Shown piece by piece: positions 30,942 to 36,992 of a stretch of 38,880 bases of DNA. This DNA comes from an uncultured bacterium. GTDB taxonomy: Bacteria > Zixibacteria > MSB-5A5 > CAIYYT01. The DNA is taken from positions 1-38,880 of the forward strand of contig CAIYYT010000055.1 in the NCBI GenBank assembly GCA_903930455.1, read 5' to 3'. How positions within the stretch are numbered: the stretch's first letter is position 1; each line of letters begins with the position of its first letter. Both the position numbers and the translations under genes were made by a program. The notes under the pieces were generated by a model. That model saw only the letters and a list, made by a program, of their open reading frames with translations, did not search any database and had not been told where the DNA came from.

Positions 30942-31475
30942 CTACTTAATACGCCGCGCGCCGGCATATTCGGAGACGAAGGTATCGGCAGATAGATCAT
31001 CAATGGCAACACCGCGACTCTCGGAGGCGTGCACAAACTTGCCATTATTGACGTAAATGCCCACGTGTGAGATCTTGCGACCATCGGTGCGGAAGAACAC
31101 GAGATCGCCGTAGGAAAGATCGTCCGGCTGTACACGATCTTCAAGACGGTAGAGCGACTCCACGGTTAGAGGTAAGCGCGTGCCATCATAATCGCGATAG
31201 ACGACATAAACGAACCCCGAACAATCAAGTCCCAGGACGCCCGAACCGCCTCGCTGGTATGGTGTCGTCATATAACCGGCGATTATGTGGTTCATTTTGT
31301 CCTGATCAATACGGCTGAGTGTCGGATGTCGTTGCTCGATCGGCTTAGGTTGCTGGGGCTGCTCACGCGGCTCCGCGATCGGCACATTGCCGGGCGGATT
31401 GGTAAATCGCGGCATCGGTGTACAACCGATTATGAACGACACGAGCAGCAGGGCTGCTACCACAAAGCGAGTCAT
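30942..31475 (-). CDS. NlpC/P60 family lipoprotein (peptidoglycan endopeptidase)
   Basis: A protein of about 177 residues with a lipoprotein signal ending in LLVSFIIGC, then a proline-rich linker (REQPQQPKPIEQRHPTLSR) and an NlpC/P60 cysteine-peptidase domain. The catalytic Cys lies in GLDCSGFVYVVYRDYDG, the His in ISHVGIYVNNGKFVHAS, with GDLVFF between them. Such enzymes cut the gamma-D-glutamyl-diamino acid link or related bonds in peptidoglycan stems. The linker should let the lipid-anchored enzyme reach the cell wall. Starts at GTG 31478 and ATG 31475 are both possible; both overlap the ubiA stop. Upstream GGGAAGAG may be the ribosome binding site. Confidence 0.92.
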   Translation of the reverse strand: MTRFVVAALLLVSFIIGCTPMPRFTNPPGNVPIAEPREQPQQPKPIEQRHPTLSRIDQDKMNHIIAGYMTTPYQRGGSGVLGLDCSGFVYVVYRDYDGTRLPLTVESLYRLEDRVQPDDLSYGDLVFFRTDGRKISHVGIYVNNGKFVHASESRGVAIDDLSADTFVSEYAGARRIK

Positions 31476-32437
31476 CACTCACTCTTCCCCGTCAACGCGG
31501 GATACTTGATGGAGAATCTGGCTGCGTAGTAGATTCGTGTCGCCACAACAACAAGCAAGACGATCGCCAGATACGGGGGAAAGTAAATCGCGGCAAACAG
31601 CGACAGGGCCAAAATCGAGACCTTGGTAGCCAGCGTCGCTTCCGTCAGCGACTTGTGCATCCAGGCAGCGGCGAAAAACGGCAGCGAGATGGCCGCGGCC
31701 AGAGCGAAGGCGTAGTCAGCAAACAGGATCGCGAACAGCACGGCGGCCACGGTCATCCAAAACGATATCCGTAGTGTCCTGCTGAGTCCCCACTCCATCG
31801 CGTATGTTTTCTTGCCGACTGCTTTGTCCCCCTCAAGATCGGGTAGAGTTGTATTGAGATAGACAGCGCCAACAGCCAGCACGTATGGCAGCGACTTGAT
31901 GATGCCCTCAATGTTGAAGTTCTGTGTCAACACCCAACCAAACAGGAACGCCAGAGCGCCATGTCCGATCATGTTATTGCGAAATGATTTGTAGGGATGC
32001 TCCCGCAGTTTGAAAAAAGGAAGAGAGTACTGCAAACCCACCAGTCCGCCAACCACAAACAGGAACCCCAGTTGCCAGTTTACCAAAAAAGCGCCAACGA
32101 TAGCCACCGTAGTCGTCAGTATGTATAGCACCCAGGCCTCAGTCAGCGACACGTGGCCGTCAGCAATCAGAAACAGCTTTTTGTTACGTCGATCCGACTC
32201 GACGTCAAATATCTGATTGAGAATGAAGATGCCGCCTGCCAGTAGTGTCGACATCGCTAGCATCAGGAGCATCTGTCGGTCATCCTGCGAGAAATCGACA
32301 AACGGATATCGGTCGAGTGTAAAGGGGTTGGTGCCGCGCGAACGCCATTCGGCCGCTCGCGCCCCCAGGAGAGCGATCGTCCAGACCGGGATGATCAGCA
32401 TCGGTCGTGTGAGAAAGATATAGTCGAAGAGTTTCAT
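31475..32437 (-). CDS. UbiA-family prenyltransferase
   Basis: A 320-residue polytopic membrane protein with roughly eight or nine hydrophobic helices. The two prenyl-diphosphate-binding motifs of the UbiA family are present: NQIFDVESDRRNKKLFLIAD (an N-x-x-x-D-x-x-x-D box) and LPDLEGDKAVGKKTYAMEWG (the second D-x-E-x-D/GDK box). These bind Mg2+ and the diphosphate of the isoprenoid donor. The family includes enzymes for ubiquinone, menaquinone, haem O, chlorophyll and archaeal-type ether lipids. The LPDLEGDKxxGKKT signature is shared by the chlorophyll-synthase/(geranyl)geranylglyceryl/homogentisate branch, so the aromatic or glycerol acceptor is uncertain. It heads the group with nlpC and uvrC. 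Confidence 0.88.
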   Translation of the reverse strand: MKLFDYIFLTRPMLIIPVWTIALLGARAAEWRSRGTNPFTLDRYPFVDFSQDDRQMLLMLAMSTLLAGGIFILNQIFDVESDRRNKKLFLIADGHVSLTEAWVLYILTTTVAIVGAFLVNWQLGFLFVVGGLVGLQYSLPFFKLREHPYKSFRNNMIGHGALAFLFGWVLTQNFNIEGIIKSLPYVLAVGAVYLNTTLPDLEGDKAVGKKTYAMEWGLSRTLRISFWMTVAAVLFAILFADYAFALAAAISLPFFAAAWMHKSLTEATLATKVSILALSLFAAIYFPPYLAIVLLVVVATRIYYAARFSIKYPALTGKSE

Positions 32438-32654
32438 TTGTCCTTCCGCAAAACAGGCCTGTTATCAGTAAATATGCAGCTATGCGGTGCAGGGTTCAAT
32501 AAAAAACATTGGCTCGGCCTCACGATTAAAGGCGCATTGGCTGATTCGTTTGGTTTTCGCTGTACTGTACACCTATATTCTGAGCGTACGCTTTACTGTG
32601 AGGCAAGAGAACCCTGCTGAAACACGAATTGAGAATTGACAAGGAGTTTGATAG
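32438..32654. promoter_or_regulatory. Divergent promoter region between ubiA and yedF-like gene
   Basis: A possible plus-strand promoter is TTGGTT (32550-32555), 18-nt spacer, TATATT (32574-32579), about 75 nt before the yedF-like start; the spacer holds TGTACTGTACA, a small palindrome. Nothing else is recognisable. I looked for tRNA-Sec here because of the neighbouring selD and did not find one. Confidence 0.35.
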
Positions 32655-33002
32655 ATGGAAATTCAAGCGGGATTATTGCTAGTTGTGAAGTCAGCCCACC
32701 TGGGGGACAGCGAGCCGGATTTGGGCGCAACCCTCATGAAATCGTTTCTCACGATGCTCTGGGAATCAGGCAAGTTGCCGGCAAAAATGGCCTTTTTCGC
32801 CAGCGGAGTGTTTCTGACTACCGAGGGATCGCCAGTCGCAGAAACCCTCGAGAAATTCGTCTCTTGCGGAACCGAAATTGTCTCATGCAGCACCTGCCTC
32901 GAATACTACGGCCGAAAAGAGAAGCTATTAGTAGGCCAGCCGACGACGATGCGAGACACCGTCAATGCTCTATTGGCTTTCGAAAAAGTGCTCTACGCCT
33001 GA
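32655..33002 (+). CDS. YedF-type selenium-metabolism DsrE-like protein (lacking TusA domain)
   Basis: A 115-residue DsrE-fold protein matching the C-terminal domain of the YedF selenium-metabolism family. Markers are SEPDLGATLMKSFLTMLWES, MAFFASGVFLTTEGSPVAET, the double-Cys signature EIVSCSTCLEYYGRKEKLLV, and a T-M-x-D-x-V-x-A-L ending. In many selenium-using bacteria this domain is fused to an N-terminal TusA-like domain; here it stands alone. An AAGGAG ribosome binding site lies 9 nt before ATG 32655. It is convergent with selD, with only 22 nt between their stops. The family is tied by gene context to selenophosphate metabolism, where the cysteines may carry persulfide or perselenide; the exact reaction is not established. 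Confidence 0.85.
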   Translation: MEIQAGLLLVVKSAHLGDSEPDLGATLMKSFLTMLWESGKLPAKMAFFASGVFLTTEGSPVAETLEKFVSCGTEIVSCSTCLEYYGRKEKLLVGQPTTMRDTVNALLAFEKVLYA

Positions 33003-33024
33003 GACGCTGGAATAAATCGGCGCG

Positions 33025-34083
33025 CTACCGACCAACTATGATCGTGGACTTGTCTTGCTTCACAACGGCGCCGATGTGCCATACCTGTAAGCCGCGTTGT
33101 CTCGCTTGCTCGACAAATTGCGCTCCGGCCTGCGGCGAGAAAGCAATCAACAGTCCGCCGGAAGTCTGCGCGTCATAGAGTATCTCTATTTCAGCGGCCA
33201 TCAACTGCTCCGACAAGTCTACCTTGTCGGAAATATACTCGCGGTTGGCACCGGCGCCGCCAGTCGGGTGACCTTCGGTAGCATACTTCAGAGCACCGGA
33301 GAGTAAAGGCAAGCTATTGAAATCAATCTTGAGTGAGACACCGGAACCGCTTGCCATCTCATAGGCATGGCCAAGCAAACCGTAGCCGGTAACGTCGGTG
33401 GCGGCATGTGCACCCAGACGCACCATCAATTCTGCGGCGATGTTATTCAGAGCCGCCATCATTGCAATCGCGGCGGCGACATCATCAGGGCCAGCGGCAT
33501 TGTGTTTAAGCGCTGTCGCGATAATACCGGTTCCCAGTGGCTTGGTGAGATAGAGATGATCGCCGATCTGTGCGCCGACGTTGCGGATAATCTTGTCGCA
33601 GTCGATGATGCCGGTAACGGCCATACCGTACTTGATTTCCTTGTCCTTGATCGAATGACCGCCAACTATCACGGCGCCCGCTTCCCGTACTTTCTCGGCC
33701 CCTCCTTGCAGGATTCGAGCAAGTATTTCGGGTGCCATGGTCGCTGACGGGAAAGCGACGATATTCAAGGCTGTTAGCGGTCTGCCTCCCATGGCGTAAA
33801 TGTCCGACAACGCGTTGGCTGCGGCGATTCTGCCGAACTGATAGGGATCGTCGACAATCGGAGGAAAGAAATCGACCGTCTGCACCAGCGCCTGTCGCTC
33901 ATTTATACGATAGACTCCGGCATCGTCTGATGTTTCGAAGCCGACTAGCAGATTGGGATTTGATTCCGCCGGCAGATGTTTCAGCACCTCGACCAAGAAC
34001 TTTGGTCCCAGCTTGGACGCTCAGCCCGCGCAGGAGACTTCGGCAGTGAGCTTGACGGTGATTTCTTCACGACTGTTGTTCAT
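33025..34083 (-). CDS. selD: Selenide, water dikinase (selenophosphate synthetase), selenocysteine-containing
   Basis: The track shows only 33025-33996, missing the N-terminus. Reading upstream in the same frame to ATG 34083 gives MNNSREEITVKLTAEVSCAG, then TGA (34021-34023), then ASKLGPKFLVEVLKHLP. SelD proteins carry their catalytic residue in exactly this place, as (A/H)-G-(C/U)-x-x-K, so TGA should be selenocysteine 21 with catalytic Lys24 following. The rest is typical: LLVGFETSDDAGVYRINE, LVQTVDFFPPIVDDPYQFGR, ANALSDIYAMGGRP, VIVGGHSIKDKEIKYGMAVT, ATDVTGYGLLGHAYEMA and YDAQTSGGLLIA. With Sec the length is 352 residues, normal for SelD. The enzyme makes selenophosphate from selenide and ATP, the selenium donor for Sec-tRNA and selenouridine. 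No clear ribosome binding site is visible. Confidence 0.94.
33983..34020 (-). promoter_or_regulatory. Candidate bacterial SECIS hairpin downstream of the selD TGA
   Basis: Directly after the UGA the mRNA reads GCGUCCAAGCUGGGACCAAA and continues GUUCUUGGUCGAGGUGCU. Two alternative folds are visible: CCAAG/CUUGG around a 14-nt loop starting CUGG, or GACC/GGUC with an AAAGUUCUU loop and an outer AGC/GCU pairing. Bacterial SECIS elements lie in this position, but the first fold is somewhat close to the UGA. I cannot decide between them by eye. Confidence 0.45.
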
Positions 34084-34153
34084 ACTGGTCCGACAACATA
34101 GGTTGGTTGAGTCCTTCGTGCAATAAGCTCCTGAGATCAAGACCTACACGACA

Positions 34154-34179
34154 AGAAAAAGGGCGCGGAAATCGCGCCC
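34154..34179 (-). terminator. Rho-independent terminator of cysS
   Basis: On the minus strand GGGCGCG-ATTTC-CGCGCCC is followed by TTTTTCTT, 26 nt after the cysS stop. A perfect 7-bp GC stem with a T-run: a convincing intrinsic terminator separating cysS from selD. Confidence 0.93.
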
Positions 34180-34204
34180 CAACAAATCAATATCCTTATC
34201 TCAG

Positions 34205-35611
34205 CTATAGCTTCTTCTTCCACACTGTTCCTTGCGGCGAGTCCTCCAGAACGATGCCCATGGCCAGAAGCTGATCGCGGATTTCATCAGAACGCTTAAA
34301 ATTCCGCGCTTTCCGGGAGTCATTGCGTTCTTTGATCAACGCCTCAACTTCAGAGTCTAACGACACTTCTTCCTTCTTAAGAATGGCCAGCACGGTGTCA
34401 AAGCCATCCATCGCTGCAATCACCTTCTGCGCGTCCTCTTTGGAGATGCCGTCGTCAGCAATCAGCCGATTGACGTCACGCACGAAATCAAAAATGGCTG
34501 CCAGCGCCGGCGAGATATTCAAGTCATCATCCAACCCTTCGACAAATTGTGACTTCGCTCGGTCGACGTATTCATCAGCCTTGCCCGACGCCACGCCGTC
34601 CTCGCCTGCCGACCGTACATTCTCGTAGAAATCCCGCAAGCGTTGAATCGCGCTCTTGGCACCTTCCAGCCCGTCGAAGGTGAAATTGAGCGAAGCCCGA
34701 TAGTGGGTAGAAAGCAGCAAGTAACGAATCGCTACCGCCGGATAGCCCTTGGCCAGTAGATCGCGAACGGTGAAGAAATTGCCAAACGACTTCGCCATCT
34801 TCCGACCCTCGACAATCAAATGCGCCGCGTGGAGCCAGTAATTGACGAACTTCTTGCCGTTGGCCGCCTCCGACTGCGCAATTTCGTTTTCATGATGCGG
34901 AAACATGTTATCGACGCCGCCGGTATGAATGTCGAAATGGTCACCGAGGTACTTGGTCGACATCGCCGAGCATTCGATATGCCATCCCGGTCTGCCTTTG
35001 CCGATTTCCGTCTCCCAGAAAACGTCGCCGTCGGTCTCATCCCATCCCTTCCAGAGCGCAAAGTCCGACACCTGTTCCTTTTCGTACTCATCGCTGGCGG
35101 TTCGCTGTGAAGCCCCCGCCCGCAATGACTCCAGATCCATGTGCGCCAGTTTGCCGTAATTGGGAAACTTGGCGATGGAGAAGTAAATGTCGTTGCCGGA
35201 GCGATAGGCAATGCCCTTGTCCAGGAGCTTCTTGATCAATACCACCATTTCAGGTATGTGCGTGGTCGCTTCGGGATAGTGTTCGGCGCGCTCGATGTGC
35301 AGCACTTCCAAGTCCTCGAAAAACGCCTTCTTGTAGCGCGCCGTATACTCAGCCAACGGCGTGCCCTCGGCCTTGGAATCTCTGATTGTCTTGTCATCTA
35401 CATCAGTAAGATTCATTACGTGAATGACCTTGTATCCGCGATACTTGAGATAACGGCGCAAGAGATCCTCGAACATGAAGGTGCGGAAATTGCCGATGTG
35501 GGCAAATCCGTAGACCGTCGGTCCGCATGTGTACATGCGTACCACACCGGGCTCAACCGGGGTGAACTCCTCCAGTGTTCGCGTCATTGTATTGAAGAAT
35601 CTCAGCGCCAT
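34205..35611 (-). CDS. cysS: Cysteinyl-tRNA synthetase
   Basis: A 468-residue class I aminoacyl-tRNA synthetase charging tRNA-Cys. The zinc/cysteine site is formed by MYTCGPTVYGFAHIGNFRTF (HIGN is the HIGH motif), GWHIECSAMSTKYLG, DIHTGGVDNMFPHHENEIAQ. The second ATP motif is VEGRKMAKSFGNFFTV, a KMAKS variant of KMSKS. HVMNLTDVDDKTI is another family block. The C-terminal helical anticodon-binding part ends with RNDSRKARNFKRSDEIRDQL...DSPQGTVWKK. Length is normal. The M42 peptidase gene ends 28 nt upstream; a terminator follows. Confidence 0.97.
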   Translation of the reverse strand: MALRFFNTMTRTLEEFTPVEPGVVRMYTCGPTVYGFAHIGNFRTFMFEDLLRRYLKYRGYKVIHVMNLTDVDDKTIRDSKAEGTPLAEYTARYKKAFFEDLEVLHIERAEHYPEATTHIPEMVVLIKKLLDKGIAYRSGNDIYFSIAKFPNYGKLAHMDLESLRAGASQRTASDEYEKEQVSDFALWKGWDETDGDVFWETEIGKGRPGWHIECSAMSTKYLGDHFDIHTGGVDNMFPHHENEIAQSEAANGKKFVNYWLHAAHLIVEGRKMAKSFGNFFTVRDLLAKGYPAVAIRYLLLSTHYRASLNFTFDGLEGAKSAIQRLRDFYENVRSAGEDGVASGKADEYVDRAKSQFVEGLDDDLNISPALAAIFDFVRDVNRLIADDGISKEDAQKVIAAMDGFDTVLAILKKEEVSLDSEVEALIKERNDSRKARNFKRSDEIRDQLLAMGIVLEDSPQGTVWKKKL

Positions 35612-35639
35612 AACTATCTCCTTGATCTACCGGCAGAGA

Positions 35640-36716
35640 TCAACTCTGCGTAAACGACTTCACCGTCTTGGCGTCCAATTTCTTGACCAGTTCCGCTACC
35701 AACTTGACCGAGGCATCGTAGTCGCCGCGATACATGATGGCGTTGTGCCCGTGGATGTATCTCACAGCAATGCCGAGAGCGATTGTCGGCACACCGACAC
35801 GAGACATGTGGATACGACTCCCATCCGTAGTACCACGCGCCATGCTGGAAAAGTGATACTTGATCTTAAGTTTGTCAGCAGTTTCCACGACAAACTGGCG
35901 CAACTTGACATTCGGAATCATGCCGCCGTCATACACACAGATATCGACGCCGCTGCCGCACTTTTCCAGCGGTTCACCACTGATCCCGGGAATGTCTTTG
36001 GCAATGCCGGTGTCGAGTACGAAGCAGATATCGGGATTAATCATCCAAGCCGCTGTACCGGCGCCACGACATCCGACTTCTTCCTGTACGCTACCGACTG
36101 AATAGAGCGTGTTCGGATGCTTGACTTTCTCCAGCCGCCACATCACTTCAATCGCCGCAGCGCAGCCGTACCGATTATCGATTGCCTTTCCCAGATACAT
36201 ATCCTTGGTCGCCATGATTGTGAATTTGCTGTCCGGCACAATCACGTCGCCAACATGAATACCCAGCTTCTTTGTCACATCAAACTTGCCTCTGACACCG
36301 ACATCAACGTACATATCGGTGATCTCCAGCACTTTCTTACGCGCTTCCGGTTCGAGGATGTGCGGAGGCGTTGAACCAACCACGCCAATCACCGGCCCTT
36401 TCTTTGAGAGTACCATAACGCGCTGCCCCAAAGCCACATGACCCCACCAACCACCTAACGGCAACATCTTGATGAAACCGTTGCCGGTAATCTCTGAAAC
36501 CATAAAGCCGATTTCATCAAGATGCCCGACGACCATGATCTTGGGATCGGTCGCCGTCCCCTTGCGCTCGGCAATTATCGAACCCATTTTGTCGTAAGAA
36601 ATCTTCGCCAGTTTCTCCAAATGCTTCTTGAAGATTTTGCTGATTGCCTCCTCATGTCCCGAGGGCCCATACGCATCGGTCATTTCGGCTAGTAGCAGTT
36701 CGGTTCTATCCATCAT
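35640..36716 (-). CDS. M42 family metallo-aminopeptidase
   Basis: A 358-residue M42 peptidase, a family of dinuclear metal aminopeptidases that form large tetrahedral complexes. The metal ligands and catalytic residues appear in order: VVGHLDEIGFMV (His, and Asp catalytic support), GKAIDNRYGCAAAIEVM (bridging Asp), VGSVQEEVGCRGAGTAAW (catalytic Glu-Glu), FVLDTGIAKD (Asp), and a late His in RYIHGHNAIM. SSMARGTTDGSRIHMSRVGV is another M42 block. The track's start at 36911 adds about 65 non-conserved residues; ATGATG at 36716/36713 has a GGAGG ribosome binding site. Some members are annotated as endoglucanase M, but peptidase is the established activity. Probably co-transcribed with cysS. Confidence 0.92.
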   Translation of the reverse strand: MMDRTELLLAEMTDAYGPSGHEEAISKIFKKHLEKLAKISYDKMGSIIAERKGTATDPKIMVVGHLDEIGFMVSEITGNGFIKMLPLGGWWGHVALGQRVMVLSKKGPVIGVVGSTPPHILEPEARKKVLEITDMYVDVGVRGKFDVTKKLGIHVGDVIVPDSKFTIMATKDMYLGKAIDNRYGCAAAIEVMWRLEKVKHPNTLYSVGSVQEEVGCRGAGTAAWMINPDICFVLDTGIAKDIPGISGEPLEKCGSGVDICVYDGGMIPNVKLRQFVVETADKLKIKYHFSSMARGTTDGSRIHMSRVGVPTIALGIAVRYIHGHNAIMYRGDYDASVKLVAELVKKLDAKTVKSFTQS

Positions 36717-36992
36717 TACACCTCCAGTTTCAGTGCTGCGCATAGACGACAGCGCTCTCAAATGATTCCAAAGCGCGCTCTGCAAGGATAACAATCCCGG
36801 ACTATCGAGGCAAGACTTTCTTGGCAAGCGGAGATTGGCCGGAAACACCGGTGCGGCTGGCAAGCGCCCAAACTCATTGCCTGACGCGGCGGGAGATGAA
36901 GATCGCCGCAAATCAGAAGGGGCAACTCAGTATAGTCGCCCATCCAAAACACTTGGTGCGTGCGCGGCGTGTTGCGCTTGTGGCAAGCCAGC
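36717..36992. other. Intergenic region upstream of M42 peptidase gene
   Basis: On the minus strand this lies between the end of the dockerin-like gene and the M42 start, and should hold a terminator for the former and a promoter for the latter. I see neither clearly; the only certain element is GGAGG just before 36716. Confidence 0.35.

Noticed and set aside
32438-32654. Possible tRNA-Sec or other tRNA near selD
   Set aside because: A GGTTCAATA segment resembles a T-loop, but no acceptor stem, anticodon arm or matching 3' end could be drawn.
33025-33996. Track start of selD at 33996 (TTG)
   Set aside because: It removes the catalytic Sec/Cys and Lys of SelD; the frame continues upstream through TGA to an ATG with convincing SelD sequence.
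33025-34083. TGA in selD as a disabling mutation (pseudogene)
   Set aside because: The TGA falls exactly on the known Cys/Sec catalytic codon and the rest of the gene is intact, which is far better explained by selenocysteine.
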